Part shown: in pieces, positions 53,665 to 63,956 of the stretch
Layout of the letters: every line of letters starts with the position of its first letter
How positions within the stretch are numbered: position 1 is the first letter of the stretch
Source of the DNA: Limosilactobacillus secaliphilus
GTDB lineage: Bacteria; Bacillota; Bacilli; Lactobacillales; Lactobacillaceae
Direction: 5' to 3'
NCBI RefSeq assembly: GCF_001437055.1
Contig: NZ_JQBW01000004.1
Span: 1 to 64,000 of the forward strand
DNA: 64,000 nucleotides
Notes under the pieces: generated by a model
What the model was told of the DNA's origin: nothing
Database searches by the model: none
The model's input: only the letters and a program-made list of their open reading frames with translations
Made by a program: the position numbers and the translations under genes

Positions 53665-54516
53665 CTATGAATTCAGTTCTGGAACCGTGACGATATTGAC
53701 ATCGTTAAAGTCGGCGGCTGGCTTGATGTAGATCTTTTGGGCCAGGCCATAATCGTCTTTCCCAATCCGTGAAACCTTGCCGACGTACAGGCCCTTTGGT
53801 GTGATACCGCCTAGGCCACTGGTTGTTACCTTGGTGCCCTTCTTCACTTTAGCCTTGGAAGTAACTTGACCCATCACCAGTTCGTTGGTCTCTGAATCAT
53901 AACCAGTGATAATCCCGTTGATCGTCTTGCCTCCTTCACCATCCAGCTGGATAGCAAAACGGTTAGCCGACTCACTGGTATCACTGAGCAGTTCGACCTT
54001 GCTGTTGGTTTGGTTAACTTCCACTACCCGACCAACAAGGCCACCAGCAGACATAACCGGCATGTCTTTCTTCACACCACTAGTCTGTCCTTTGTTAATA
54101 ATGATTTGCTTTTGCCATGAAGACGGTGAACGGGTAATGACAGCCGCGTTAATGGTGGAATAATCAGTCATCGTGTGATTAACTTTTAATTCCTTCTTCA
54201 GCTGCTTATTTTCATGTGCCAGCGTTTCATCACGTACTTTCACCTGAGCTAAGTCGGAAACTTGTTGCTTCAGTTTGCGGTTTTCGGAATAGGTGTTCAG
54301 CAGGTCGGAGAATGAAGCAAGACCGTTATGAACAGCATTCACAGGGACCGCCACAATATCATTGGCAATTCCCACAACGTCATTACCAAACTGCTGGATT
54401 AGCGGTGGCGTTGCCCGTCGTTTCCGTAAAGCAACTGAACCACCCATCAGGCCGAAAGCAAGCACCAAAACGACGACAATGAAAACCAAGCGCCGATTTG
54501 AAAAAAACTTATGCAT
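53665..54516 (-). CDS. mreC: rod shape-determining protein MreC
   Basis: A 283-residue single-span protein. The membrane helix is at residues 10-30, a coiled coil at about 65-105, then the beta-rich MreC domain (SPSSWQKQIIINKG, GLVGRVVEV, TTSGLGGITPKGLYVG). It scaffolds cell-wall synthesis enzymes outside the membrane. The ATG at 54516 has GGAGG upstream; the open frame extends 26 codons further without a site. Confidence 0.93.
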   Translation of the reverse strand: MHKFFSNRRLVFIVVVLVLAFGLMGGSVALRKRRATPPLIQQFGNDVVGIANDIVAVPVNAVHNGLASFSDLLNTYSENRKLKQQVSDLAQVKVRDETLAHENKQLKKELKVNHTMTDYSTINAAVITRSPSSWQKQIIINKGQTSGVKKDMPVMSAGGLVGRVVEVNQTNSKVELLSDTSESANRFAIQLDGEGGKTINGIITGYDSETNELVMGQVTSKAKVKKGTKVTTSGLGGITPKGLYVGKVSRIGKDDYGLAQKIYIKPAADFNDVNIVTVPELNS

Positions 54517-54552
54517 GTCTTTCAATCCTCCACTGCAACTTAGGAATAAGTA

Positions 54553-54592
54553 AACGGGGCTGGGGCAAAACAACTGTTTTGCGGCCAGCCCC
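54553..54592 (-). terminator. large palindrome between mreB and mreC
   Basis: Outer arms GGGGCTGG (54556-54563) and CCAGCCCC (54585-54592) enclose an inner stem GCAAAAC/GTTTTGC. T-run on the minus strand is short, so it may only partly terminate. The inner part resembles the palindrome at 63910-63952. Confidence 0.55.
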
Positions 54593-54645
54593 ATCCGTAC
54601 AACTTTCCCTCGTTGTTTTTCTCTCAGTATTTAGTAAATCGAAGC

Positions 54646-55656
54646 TTACTTTTTCTTCTTCATTACATCAATACTCTTCAAGGATTCACCAGTACCGATA
54701 GCGACACAGTCAAGCGGGTCGTTAGCGATAAATACTGGCACCTTGGTAGCATCCGAGATGACATCAGGAAGGTTCTTCAATAACGAACCACCACCAGTCA
54801 GGACGATCCCATGGTCGATGACATCGGCAGCAATTTCAGGAGAAGTTTCTTCCAAAGTGCCCTTGATGGCCTCAATGATGGTCTGAACGCAGTCTTGCAG
54901 TGCGCCCGCCAGATCAACGGCCGAAACCTCGATCGTCTTTGGTAAGCCGGTGACCAGATCACGACCACGAACTTCAGTGGTTCCCATTTCCTTAGCGGCT
55001 TCAACTGATGCGGAGCCAATGTCCCACTTCAGCTTTTCAGCGGTCCGTTCACCGATCAAGAGGTTCTTGTCGGCACGAACATATTGGGCAATGGCATCAT
55101 CCATCTTGTCACCAGCCATCCGGATGGAACGACTAGAAACAATGCCGCCCAGTGAAATGGTAGCAACATCGGTGGTCCCACCACCAATATCAACAACCAT
55201 GCTACCAGTTGGATCCATGACTGGTAAACCGGCACCAATAGCGGCAGCAAATGGTTCTTCGATCACGTAGGCATCATGTGCACCGGCAACCCGTGTAGCG
55301 TCGATTACCGCACGCTTTTCAACTTCCGTGACTCCGGTTGGGACACAAACCATTACGTATGGCTTGCCCGCATTCCGGCCTAAAGCCTTGGACATGTAAT
55401 ACTTCATCATAGTGACCGTCGTATCGTAGTCAGCAATGACCCCATCCTTCATTGGACGGATAGCAACAATGCTAGCTGGGGTCCGACCGATCATATCACG
55501 TGCTTCTTCACCGACAGCGATGACTTCACCGCTCTTTTTGTTACGTGCAACCACGGAAGGTTCACGGAGTACAATCCCCTTGCCTTCGATGTAAACAATC
55601 GTGTTTGCAGTACCTAAGTCAATACCAATATTCTTGGTTCCCATTCCTAATGGCAA
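54646..55656 (-). CDS. mreB: rod shape-determining actin MreB
   Basis: About 336 residues, actin/Hsp70 fold. Motifs: [13 protein letters not shown] (phosphate 1), [34 protein letters not shown] (phosphate 2) and [14 protein letters not shown] (adenosine). It polymerises under the membrane to guide lateral wall synthesis. The start is uncertain: the ATG at 55674 lacks a ribosome binding site, while the TTG at 55656 has AAGGGA nine bases before it and is used here. Confidence 0.95.
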   Translation of the reverse strand: MPLGMGTKNIGIDLGTANTIVYIEGKGIVLREPSVVARNKKSGEVIAVGEEARDMIGRTPASIVAIRPMKDGVIADYDTTVTMMKYYMSKALGRNAGKPYVMVCVPTGVTEVEKRAVIDATRVAGAHDAYVIEEPFAAAIGAGLPVMDPTGSMVVDIGGGTTDVATISLGGIVSSRSIRMAGDKMDDAIAQYVRADKNLLIGERTAEKLKWDIGSASVEAAKEMGTTEVRGRDLVTGLPKTIEVSAVDLAGALQDCVQTIIEAIKGTLEETSPEIAADVIDHGIVLTGGGSLLKNLPDVISDATKVPVFIANDPLDCVAIGTGESLKSIDVMKKKK

Positions 55657-55714
55657 TCTGTTTCGTCCCTTCATGAATTAATTATCGTTGTTTAATCATT
55701 ATATAAACACAGCT

Positions 55715-55720
55715 ATTATA
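55715..55720 (-). promoter_or_regulatory. extended -10 of the mreBCD operon
   Basis: Minus strand TGC-TATAAT (TATAAT at 55720-55715), an extended -10 about 59 bases before the mreB start. The -35 (TTAAAC, 16-base spacing) is weak. Confidence 0.55.
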
Positions 55721-55793
55721 GCATAGCCACTTTTAGGTTTAACAGTGACAATATACACCTTGGGGTAAGAGAAAAAAAGGGCTGAAAGAAGCG

Positions 55794-56414
55794 TTAAACA
55801 GATTTTAATGAATTTATGGCGGCCATTCCCTCAGACCAGCTGAAGTAATGATCGGCACCCACAATTAAAAAATCGAGCAGGCGTACTCCCAACAGCTGGC
55901 CCGCCTTTTGTACCCGACTGCGGAACTGCTCGTCACAGTCGGATGGGGCCACATCGCCACTGGGATGATTATGAACCAAGATTAAACCGCAGGCGTTGTG
56001 CAAGAGGGCAAAGCGAAAAATATGATCAACATAGAGCCGACACTCCACGCTGCCGCCCATAAACATTTTGCGTTTGGCTAGAATGTCGTTGTGCGGATCA
56101 GTGCATAAAACCATCACGCTCTCTTGGTTATCACCTGCATATTCCTCAATCATTTCTTGACCGACCATCATGCTGGAATACGCTCGGCCACACAATTCCC
56201 GTGGGCTTTTCACAATCAACCGGCCCAGTTCGATCGCCATCAAGGCTTTCTTAACCTGCTGGTCGTGAGCACCCAATCGACTTTTGGTTTGGTCGTCCAG
56301 GTTGCGAAAGTCATCAACCGTCGGCGCCTGTTGCAAAAACCAGGCTGCTAAACGTTCATCCGGTGAAAAGACTTGCTTCACCATCAACTCGTATTGCGAA
56401 TTACTATTCGGCAA
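55794..56414 (-). CDS. radC: RadC/JAMM-domain protein
   Basis: A 206-residue RadC family protein: N-terminal HhH-like helical part and C-terminal MPN domain with the metal motif HNHPSGDVAPSDCD (about residues 147-160). RadC is a late competence or repair-associated protein in several Firmicutes; biochemical function is unsettled. I use the TTG at 56414, which has AGGGAGGT six bases before it. Upstream of mreB as in B. subtilis. Confidence 0.92.
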   Translation of the reverse strand: MPNSNSQYELMVKQVFSPDERLAAWFLQQAPTVDDFRNLDDQTKSRLGAHDQQVKKALMAIELGRLIVKSPRELCGRAYSSMMVGQEMIEEYAGDNQESVMVLCTDPHNDILAKRKMFMGGSVECRLYVDHIFRFALLHNACGLILVHNHPSGDVAPSDCDEQFRSRVQKAGQLLGVRLLDFLIVGADHYFSWSEGMAAINSLKSV

Positions 56415-56467
56415 AAAAACACCTCCCTTCATCTTCTAAAGACGGCAAGGAGGCGTTATCGCATCAA

Positions 56468-57790
56468 TCAATTTTCAAATAAATAGTTACGTACGTCAGA
56501 AATTAGATAGAGCGAACCGGTCACCACTAACACATCATCGGCTGACATTTCCCTGCTAATCGTCAACAGGCCGGCCTGCCAATCGTCAGCCTGCTCAATG
56601 GGGTAGCGGGTCTGAATGTCTGCTTCCATGTCTTCAGGCAATGCACTGGGACGCTGCTTGCTGGGGCCCGCAAACGGCGTCAACATCAAGTGCACATTCT
56701 TCAAGCTGGCTAACTCACCCAACATCAGCTGGTACTGCTTGTCCGCTAAAATGCCAACCAAGAGGTAGATTTCACGATCATTGAAATCGTCACGCAGCGT
56801 TTTCACCAAAGCCTGGATGCCCGGCAAGTTGTGGGCACCGTCCAAAAACATCAGTGGCTCCTCGTTGACCATTTCCATCCGCCCCGGCCAAGTAACATTA
56901 GCCAATGCCTGGGTAATCGCGCCTGGGTCAACCTTCAACTGCAACTTTTGCAGCGTGACCTGCAGCAAGGTGATGGCACAGGCTGCGTTCTCTGCCTGAT
57001 AGTCACCGGCCAGATTCAAGCGACATTGCAAACGACCTAGACCCAATCCCTGGTAATTGATCGTCAAATATAATCCAGGTTTGACAACCGTTGCACTAAA
57101 GTCTTTGCCCAAGCAGTATAACTTGGCGTCTTTTTGCTTAGCGGTGTCCCTAACCACTTGTTCAGCCTCCGCCGGCAGTTTGCCAATTACGACTGGGCAA
57201 TTCTGCTTGATGATTCCTGCTTTTTGGGTCGCAATCTCCGCCAGCGTGTTGCCCAAATACTTCATGTGATCATAGCCCACGGTAATGATTGCCGAAGCCA
57301 GTGGCGATTCGATGACATTGGTTGAATCCCACAGACCGCCAATCCCGACTTCCAGGATGACCACATCTGGTTGGACCTGGGCAAAATAGCAGAACATGAT
57401 GGCGCAATCAATCTCAAACTCCGTCGGGCCACCTGAAGTCAACTCTTGATCCAACTGGTCAACGACCTTGGCCACCTTTTGTGTGTATAAAACCAGGTCG
57501 TCGTCACTAATCGGCTGGGCATCCAGACAGATCCGCTCGTTGAAACGCGTGATGAACGGGGATGTAAAGCTGCCAACAGTTAAACCGTGCTCCATCAGCA
57601 TCGCTCTCAGCATGGCCACCGTTGACCCCTTGCCGTTCGTCCCAGTGACGTGCACATACTTCAAATTTTTCTGCGGGTTTCCCAGTCGTTGTAACAATAA
57701 GCGCATCCGCTGCAATGTGGGTTTCTTCTTGAAGCGGGGCCGGCCGTGAATGAAGGCAAGGGCCTGTTCGTAGTTGTTAATTGTTGTCAT
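56468..57790 (-). CDS. folC: folylpolyglutamate/dihydrofolate synthase
   Basis: A 440-residue Mur-ligase-type enzyme that adds glutamate to folates (and may make dihydrofolate). The P-loop is TGTNGKGSTVAML (about 49-61). Conserved FTSPF, the carbamate-lysine region VGYDHMKYLGNT, and LDGAHNLPG follow. The ATG at 57790 has GGAGG six bases upstream. Cotranscribed after valS, the common valS-folC order. Confidence 0.95.
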   Translation of the reverse strand: MTTINNYEQALAFIHGRPRFKKKPTLQRMRLLLQRLGNPQKNLKYVHVTGTNGKGSTVAMLRAMLMEHGLTVGSFTSPFITRFNERICLDAQPISDDDLVLYTQKVAKVVDQLDQELTSGGPTEFEIDCAIMFCYFAQVQPDVVILEVGIGGLWDSTNVIESPLASAIITVGYDHMKYLGNTLAEIATQKAGIIKQNCPVVIGKLPAEAEQVVRDTAKQKDAKLYCLGKDFSATVVKPGLYLTINYQGLGLGRLQCRLNLAGDYQAENAACAITLLQVTLQKLQLKVDPGAITQALANVTWPGRMEMVNEEPLMFLDGAHNLPGIQALVKTLRDDFNDREIYLLVGILADKQYQLMLGELASLKNVHLMLTPFAGPSKQRPSALPEDMEADIQTRYPIEQADDWQAGLLTISREMSADDVLVVTGSLYLISDVRNYLFEN

Positions 57791-57819
57791 CAAATTCCTC
57801 CGCATCTTAGCTATTCACA

Positions 57820-57862
57820 AAGAGCCTCCCGCGCCCTTCAAAGAACACAGGAGACTCTCTTG
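57820..57862 (-). terminator. weak terminator between valS and folC
   Basis: Arms AGAGCCTCC (57821-57829) and GGAGACTCT (57850-57858) with a three-T tail on the minus strand. Probably only reduces readthrough into folC. Confidence 0.5.
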
Positions 57863-57898
57863 ACTCGCACATAACGTCACGAGCTTAACTATTTAATC

Positions 57899-60559
57899 TT
57901 AATCGGCATCGTTCAATGAAGCTAACCGTTCCTTGGCGCTATCCAGCTTCTGTTGCCAATCACTGGCCTTTTGCTTGGCCTTTTCAACAACGGCTTCTGG
58001 CGCGTTGGCGATGAACTTCTGGTTGCCCAGCTTCTTGTTTGACCGTTCAACCTCTTGTTCGAGCTTCTTAATTTCCTTTTGCATCTTGGCCCGTTCAGCG
58101 TTCAGGTCAACTAACTGAGCCATTGGGATGTAAACCGTTGCCCCAGCCAGGATACCACTCATTGCCAGCTTTGGTTCGGCAATATCCTTACCAATCGTCA
58201 AGTTGGTTGGGTGGCAGAAGCGGTCGATGTAATCACGGTTGCTTTCAAAGATCTGCTTCAGCGAATCATCATCAACCTTGATTAACATTTCAACCGGCTT
58301 GGACATTGGGGCCCCAGCATCGTTACGGATCGTCCGGACCGCCTTGATCAGGTTGATCAGGTCGCTCATCTGTTCAATGGCTTCAGGGTCATCCAATTCA
58401 GGCCGGTCAACTGGGTAGTCGGCCAGCATGATGGTCTTGCCTTCATGCGGCATTGATTGCCATAACTTTTCGGTAACAAATGGCATGATTGGGTGCATCA
58501 GCCGCAATGTCTGGTCCAGAACGTAGGCCAAGATCTCTTCGGTATTATGCTTCTGTTCAGCCGTACCGTTGTTGAGCGTTTCCTTGGTCATTTCGATGTA
58601 CCAGTCACAGAAGTCGTCCCAAATGAAGTTATAGAGTGCCCGGCCGGCTTCACCAAATTCGAACTTATCGAACTGTTCGTTAACTTGCTTAATCGTGGCA
58701 TTCAGGCGGGCCAAGATAAAGCGGTCAGCCAAGTTGAATTGACTAGCATCCGGCAGTTGCGGCTCACCTTGGACATCCTTCAGGTTCATGATGACGTAAC
58801 GGCTGGCGTTCCAGATCTTGTTGATGAAGTTCCAGGCAGCATCCATCTTCTTGTAGGAGAAACGAATGTCTTGACCAGGAGTAGAACCCGTAATCAGGAA
58901 CCAACGCAGGGCATCAACACCATACTTCTTGATGACGTCCATTGGGTCAATCCCATTACCCAAGGACTTACTCATCTTGCGGCCTTGTTCATCCCGAATC
59001 AGACCGTGCAGCAAAACATTGTGGAATGGTGCCTTGTGCGTGAATTCCAGTGACTGGAAGATCATTCGAGATACCCAGAAGAAGATGATGTCATAACCGG
59101 TAACCAGGGTGTCCGTTGGGAAGTAGCGCTTAAAGTCCGCAGAATCAGTGTCTGGCCAGCCCATCGTTGAGAATGGCCACAATGCACTGGAGAACCAGGT
59201 GTCCAAGACATCCGGATCCTGCTTCCAGTTTTCGGCATCCTTAGGGGCTTCCATGCCAACATAGGTTTCACCCGTCTGCTTGTTGTACCAAGCAGGAATC
59301 CGGTGACCCCACCAGAGTTGACGGGAAATAACCCAGTCATGCACGTTTTCCATCCACTGGGTGAAGGTGTGTTCAAAACGCTTTGGCACGAAGTTAACCC
59401 GGTCGTCGGTCTGCTGGTTCTTCAAAGCTTGTTCTGCCAGTGGCTTCATCTTGACGAACCATTGCGTCGATAAGCGAGCTTCAACCTGAACACCGGTCCG
59501 TTCAGAGTGACCAACTGAGTGCACGATCGGCTTGATCTTCAGCATGTAGCCTTCCTTCTTCAGGTCGTCCACAATGGCCTTCCGCGCTTCAAAACGATCC
59601 ATGCCTTGGTACTTGCCCCCATTTTCATTCAGGGTGGCATCTTCGTTGAAGGTATTCAGTTCTGGCAGGTTGTGCCGCTTACCAACCTTAAAGTCGTTCG
59701 GGTCGTGAGCTGGCGTAATCTTAACCATCCCAGTCCCAAAGTCAGGAGTTACGTAGTCATCGGCAATGATTTCGATTTCACGGTTAACCAATGGAACCCG
59801 GACATGCTTGCCCACTAATTCCTTGTAACGGTCGTCGTGAGGGTTAACGGCGACGGCTTCATCACCGAACATGGTTTCAGGACGCGTCGTAGCAATTTCA
59901 ATGTAGTCCTTGCCATGGAAAGTCGTGCCATCGGTAAATGGGTACTTGACGTGGTAGAAGGCACCCTTATCATCCTTGTGCACAACTTCGATGTCTGACA
60001 GTGCCGTCCGTGCCTGTGGGTCCCAGTTAATGATGTAGGTACCACGGTAAATCAGGCCCTTCTTGTAGAGGTCGACGAAGACTTTCCGTACCGCCTTGTT
60101 CAGGCCGCTGTCCAGCGTGAAGCGTTCACGGTCGTAATCAACGGAGATCCCTAACTTTGACCATTGCTTGTGGATGATGTCGGCATATTCGTCCTTCCAG
60201 TCCCAAACCTGTTGAACGAACTTTTCCCGGCCGAGGTCATAACGTGAAATCCCCTTTTCGCGTAACCGGGCCTCAACCTTTGCTTGGGTGGCAATGCCGG
60301 CATGGTCCATCCCAGGAAGCCACAGGGTGTCGTAACCCTGCATCCGCTTGCGCCGGATAATGATGTCCTGCAGCGTCGTGTCCCAGGCGTGGCCTAAGTG
60401 CAGCTTACCGGTAACATTCGGTGGTGGCAAAACGATTGAATACGGATGTGCTGATTTGTCACCACTTGGCTTAAAGAATCCATTGTTGCGCCACCAATCA
60501 TAGCGACCGGCCTCAACGGCAGCCGGATCAAACTTGGTAGCCATTTCTTCTTTGCTCAT
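57899..60559 (-). CDS. valS: valine-tRNA ligase
   Basis: An 886-residue class I synthetase charging tRNA-Val. HIGH-type motif [14 protein letters not shown] (about 46-59), [12 protein letters not shown] (about 524), an editing domain between, and a C-terminal coiled coil with KLGNQKF. The ATG at 60559 has GAGGAGG eight bases upstream; longer frames run into the T-box terminator. Controlled by the valine T-box upstream. Confidence 0.97.
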   Translation of the reverse strand: MSKEEMATKFDPAAVEAGRYDWWRNNGFFKPSGDKSAHPYSIVLPPPNVTGKLHLGHAWDTTLQDIIIRRKRMQGYDTLWLPGMDHAGIATQAKVEARLREKGISRYDLGREKFVQQVWDWKDEYADIIHKQWSKLGISVDYDRERFTLDSGLNKAVRKVFVDLYKKGLIYRGTYIINWDPQARTALSDIEVVHKDDKGAFYHVKYPFTDGTTFHGKDYIEIATTRPETMFGDEAVAVNPHDDRYKELVGKHVRVPLVNREIEIIADDYVTPDFGTGMVKITPAHDPNDFKVGKRHNLPELNTFNEDATLNENGGKYQGMDRFEARKAIVDDLKKEGYMLKIKPIVHSVGHSERTGVQVEARLSTQWFVKMKPLAEQALKNQQTDDRVNFVPKRFEHTFTQWMENVHDWVISRQLWWGHRIPAWYNKQTGETYVGMEAPKDAENWKQDPDVLDTWFSSALWPFSTMGWPDTDSADFKRYFPTDTLVTGYDIIFFWVSRMIFQSLEFTHKAPFHNVLLHGLIRDEQGRKMSKSLGNGIDPMDVIKKYGVDALRWFLITGSTPGQDIRFSYKKMDAAWNFINKIWNASRYVIMNLKDVQGEPQLPDASQFNLADRFILARLNATIKQVNEQFDKFEFGEAGRALYNFIWDDFCDWYIEMTKETLNNGTAEQKHNTEEILAYVLDQTLRLMHPIMPFVTEKLWQSMPHEGKTIMLADYPVDRPELDDPEAIEQMSDLINLIKAVRTIRNDAGAPMSKPVEMLIKVDDDSLKQIFESNRDYIDRFCHPTNLTIGKDIAEPKLAMSGILAGATVYIPMAQLVDLNAERAKMQKEIKKLEQEVERSNKKLGNQKFIANAPEAVVEKAKQKASDWQQKLDSAKERLASLNDAD

Positions 60560-60573
60560 GACTATATCCTCCT

Positions 60574-60815
60574 CTCGATACCAAAAAAAGCTCGCCCTAT
60601 TCAAAATAGGACGAGCTTACTCGCGGTACCACCTAAATTAAGACTAATTGTCTTCACTTGATCATTTGATATCGGTAATGAACCGAGCCGACTTACTGAA
60701 GATTCAGCCGACTTACTCGCGAGCTACTTTCGTTTGTGTCAATCCTGTCTTTTCACCAACCAGACAGTCTCTAAAGATTTTTCACAAACTAATCTTCTCG
60801 TTCATTGCTAATTGT
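60574..60815 (-). ncRNA. T-box riboswitch, valine type, in front of valS
   Basis: Minus strand leader. T-box TAGGTGGTACCGCG at about 60620-60634. Terminator stem AAGCTCGTCCTAT/ATAGGGCGAGCTT (about 60586-60619) with a T7 run. In stem I, CACAAAC pairs with GTTTGTG and the loop reads GAAA-GTA (60725-60727, Val). The leader predicts induction by uncharged tRNA-Val. Confidence 0.88.
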
Positions 60816-60819
60816 TGTC

Positions 60820-60848
60820 ATAATACGCTATCCGCTTTATGGCGTCAA
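60820..60848 (-). promoter_or_regulatory. promoter of the valS T-box transcript
   Basis: Minus strand: TTGACG (60848-60843), 17-base spacer, TATTAT (60825-60820). The -35 box overlaps the tpx stop codon. Confidence 0.65.
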
Positions 60849-61345
60849 GCCTGTGTCACCTTTTTTAAGGCTGAAAGGGCAGCATCATAGTCTGGCTCAT
60901 CAGTCAGTTCACTCACGATCTGACGGTAGACAATCTTACCGTCTGCATCGATAATCCAAACTGACCGGGCCAAGACATCTTCATCGGGAATTAACAGCTT
61001 CATTGCGTAACCAAACGACTGCTCGTGGTCAGAAACCAATTCCAGCTTCTTAACCCCTTCTGCGGCACACCACTTCTGCTGCGTTTCGGCTAAGTTAGTG
61101 GAGACCGTCAAGAAACGAACATCCTTAAACTGGTCCACGGCTTCGTTGAACCGTTTGGTCTGCAGGCTGCAAACCGAAGTGGTAATGTCAGGAACGACGC
61201 TGATTAAAGTCACCTTCCCCAACAGAAAACGGGTCTTAATCTTCTCACCTGCACCGTTGAACACTTTAAAGTGGGGTAATTCTTCACCAACTTCCGGTGG
61301 ATTGCCCACTAGTTGCCGGTGCTGACCATTGATCGTAATTTCCAC
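60845..61345 (-). CDS. tpx: thiol peroxidase
   Basis: A 166-residue atypical two-cysteine peroxiredoxin. The peroxidatic Cys is in TTSVCSLQTKRFNE and the resolving Cys in KWCAAEGV; both are intact. It reduces hydroperoxides with thioredoxin. The GTG at 61345 is preferred because GAAGGGAG lies eight bases before it and gives the family length; the open frame is 14 codons longer. Confidence 0.94.
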   Translation of the reverse strand: MEITINGQHRQLVGNPPEVGEELPHFKVFNGAGEKIKTRFLLGKVTLISVVPDITTSVCSLQTKRFNEAVDQFKDVRFLTVSTNLAETQQKWCAAEGVKKLELVSDHEQSFGYAMKLLIPDEDVLARSVWIIDADGKIVYRQIVSELTDEPDYDAALSALKKVTQA

Positions 61346-61438
61346 AGTGATGACTCCCTTCTCATTAATTTTTAATGTTGTGTCCACAGTATACCAAATC
61401 CGCCCTGCCTTGTGAATGAGCAGGACGGATTATTTTTA

Positions 61439-62659
61439 TTATAAAAGATCGGCGAAAACGTCTTGGTTCTGGTTCAAAAATTCTTCGCCAGCATGGATCC
61501 GCGTAATCTTGATGTTTGCCAGCGACTTTTGCATTAAGCCGTCAACATCAATCAGCTGTTCGTACTTCCGTGCCCGGTCAACTCGTGGCATCGTCTTTGG
61601 CGACGGTGGCGTAAAGACTGTGCAGCAGTCTTCGTATGGCAGAATTGACAGATCATAGGTGCCAATCTGCTTGGCAATCTTAATGATTTCGTTCTTATCG
61701 TAAGACAGGACTGGCCGCAAAACCGGCATGTTGGTGACGTCTTCGATTGCCCGCATGCTCTGCATGGTCTGCGAAGCCACCTGGCCCAACGATTCACCGT
61801 TGAAAATGGCCAGACCATGGCGCTTCTCAGCCAGTGCCACTGCTAACCGCAGCATCAAGCGGCGCTGAACCGTCATCAAATAGCCTTCAGGAACCTTTTC
61901 CTTAATTGTTTCCTGAATTTCGGTGAACGGAACCTGGATGAAGTTGATACTGCCACAGTAATGGGCCAGCTTGCCCGTCAATTCCTTAGCCTTGGCCAAA
62001 GCCTGTTCGCTAGTGTACGGCGGACTGAAGAAGTGGACCATTTCGACCGACACACCCCGCTTCATTGCCAGGTAGGCGGCAACTGGGGAATCAATACCGC
62101 CAGAGAGCATCATCATTCCCTTGCCGGCGGTGCCCACCGGCAGGCCACCAGCTCCCGGAACTTTTTCACTGGTCAAGAAAATGCCGTTCAGGCGAATTTC
62201 GACCCGCAAGGTTAAGTCCGGATGGTGCACATCGACCGTTAACAAGTCAGGAAACTGCTGTAACAGGTAGCCACCCAACTCACGGTTCATCTGGAAGGTA
62301 TCCATTTCGAAATGGTGGTCGCTACGCCGCGTTTCGATCTTAAAGGTGATTGGGTGCTTAACTTGTTCCTCAATCATCTCTTTGGCGGCCTTGCAAACGG
62401 CATCATAATTCTTGTCAACCTTGAGGGAAGGTGAAAAGTTCTGAATTCCAAAAACCAGCTTCAGGTGCCGCATTACCTCATCACTGTTGGCACCATTCAA
62501 ACTAACGTGCAAACGGTCAGGATTGGCGTGCACCTTAACTTCAGGAAACTTATGTAAGGCGTCACGGACATTGCTGCCTAAACGGTCAATGAAGTTTTTC
62601 CGGTTATGACCCTTAGTGGACAGCTCACCGTACCTGACCATGATTTCATCGTATTGCAT
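61439..62659 (-). CDS. thiI: tRNA 4-thiouridine synthetase ThiI
   Basis: A 406-residue ThiI with NFLD and THUMP domains (residues 1-165) and a PP-loop ATPase domain ([19 protein letters not shown], about 183). It makes 4-thiouridine at position 8 of tRNAs. There is no C-terminal rhodanese domain, the usual form in this group, in which the desulfurase next door supplies sulfur. 14 bases after the desulfurase gene; AGGAGG before the ATG. Confidence 0.95.
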   Translation of the reverse strand: MQYDEIMVRYGELSTKGHNRKNFIDRLGSNVRDALHKFPEVKVHANPDRLHVSLNGANSDEVMRHLKLVFGIQNFSPSLKVDKNYDAVCKAAKEMIEEQVKHPITFKIETRRSDHHFEMDTFQMNRELGGYLLQQFPDLLTVDVHHPDLTLRVEIRLNGIFLTSEKVPGAGGLPVGTAGKGMMMLSGGIDSPVAAYLAMKRGVSVEMVHFFSPPYTSEQALAKAKELTGKLAHYCGSINFIQVPFTEIQETIKEKVPEGYLMTVQRRLMLRLAVALAEKRHGLAIFNGESLGQVASQTMQSMRAIEDVTNMPVLRPVLSYDKNEIIKIAKQIGTYDLSILPYEDCCTVFTPPSPKTMPRVDRARKYEQLIDVDGLMQKSLANIKITRIHAGEEFLNQNQDVFADLL

Positions 62660-62673
62660 GGTTAGCCTCCTTT

Positions 62674-63822
62674 TTAGTCAATAATCTTTTTGAAGCCTTC
62701 GTACAATTCATCGAAGACGCGGTTGAACTCATCGGCATCCGCCAGTGTGTTCTGGTCACCCAGGCTCACCCGTACGGCACATTCGGCAACCTTCTTTGGT
62801 ACCTTCATTGCCGACAAAGTGCTGGTCGTGTCTTCGTCCTTAGAAGAGCAAGCAGAAGTCGTTGAGATGTAGATGTCGTGCTCTTCAAATGCGTGGACCA
62901 CCGTTTCACCACGCACACCAACAATGGCAAAGCACAGGATGTGGGCAGCAAAACTATCATCGTCCTTGGAGAAAATGCGGACATGATCGAATTGCTTCAG
63001 GTGCTCGATGATTTTGTGCTTGATCGCCCGTTCACGCTGCACGCTCTCGGCCTGACCGTCTTGGACTAAGCGTACGGCCCGGGCCATTGCGGCGTCACCG
63101 GGAGTGTTTTCGGTCCCACTACGGAGTCCTTGTTCTTGGCCCCCACCGGCAATCAACGGTGCAATTTGACGGCCACGTTTCTTGTAAACGAAGCCGGTTC
63201 CCCGTGGTGCATGGAACTTGTGGCCGGAGAAGGTGGCAAAGTCAACCCGGTCGGAGAAGACCATGGAGTCAACACCCTTGCCAATTGCCTGAACGGCGTC
63301 AACCATGTAGTGGATATTTGGATACTTCTTTAAGATCTCACCAATCTCTTTAATTGGCTGGACGGTCCCGATTTCGTTGTTGATGGCCATGATGGACACC
63401 AAAATCGTATCAGGTCGGATAGCATCCTGGACATCCTGTGGGTTGACCCGCCCTTCGTCATCAACAGGCAGGTAGGTCACATCAAAGCCCAATTCTTCGA
63501 GCTGCTTCATCGCATTGCGGACCGCAGCGTGTTCAACCGAGCTCGTAATGATGTGCTTGCCGAATTGTTGTTTAGCAAAGGCCGTTCCTTTGATGACCCA
63601 GTTGTCACCTTCAGTACCACCACTGGTAAAGATGATCTCACCAGGTTCAACACCGTACAGGTCAGCAATCTGCTTGCGTGACTGTTGCAGCAAATTCCAG
63701 GCCACTTGCCCTAAATGGTGCAGGCTGGATGGGTTGCCCCAGACTTCGTTAGCGACCTTTTCATAGGTTGAGAGGACGGACGGCCAGATCTTGGTCGTCG
63801 CGCTGTTATCAAAATAGATCAC
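62674..63822 (-). CDS. cysteine desulfurase (NifS/IscS family)
   Basis: A 382-residue PLP enzyme. The PLP Lys is in [14 protein letters not shown] (about 206) and the active-site Cys in [10 protein letters not shown] (about 327). Adjacent thiI makes a role as the dedicated sulfur donor for tRNA thiolation (NifZ-type) most likely. GTG start with AAAGGGAG upstream. Confidence 0.92.
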   Translation of the reverse strand: MIYFDNSATTKIWPSVLSTYEKVANEVWGNPSSLHHLGQVAWNLLQQSRKQIADLYGVEPGEIIFTSGGTEGDNWVIKGTAFAKQQFGKHIITSSVEHAAVRNAMKQLEELGFDVTYLPVDDEGRVNPQDVQDAIRPDTILVSIMAINNEIGTVQPIKEIGEILKKYPNIHYMVDAVQAIGKGVDSMVFSDRVDFATFSGHKFHAPRGTGFVYKKRGRQIAPLIAGGGQEQGLRSGTENTPGDAAMARAVRLVQDGQAESVQRERAIKHKIIEHLKQFDHVRIFSKDDDSFAAHILCFAIVGVRGETVVHAFEEHDIYISTTSACSSKDEDTTSTLSAMKVPKKVAECAVRVSLGDQNTLADADEFNRVFDELYEGFKKIID

Positions 63823-63907
63823 ATTAATCTCCCTTTCTTTTGCTTAAAATCCTCAACGATTATATCAGATTTACTTACTATTGATAACCAAGAAAGCTCA
63901 AGACAAA

Positions 63908-63956
63908 GAAAGGAGTGGGGCAAAGCACTGGCAGCTTGCTTTTCCACTCCTTCATC
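63908..63956 (-). terminator. palindrome, terminator of a gene right of the window
   Basis: Arms AAGGAGTGG (63910-63918) and CCACTCCTT (63944-63952), inner stem AAAGCA/TGCTTT, and a T-rich minus-strand tail. It probably ends a transcript entering from beyond 64000. No reading frame is seen in 63823-64000. Confidence 0.6.
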
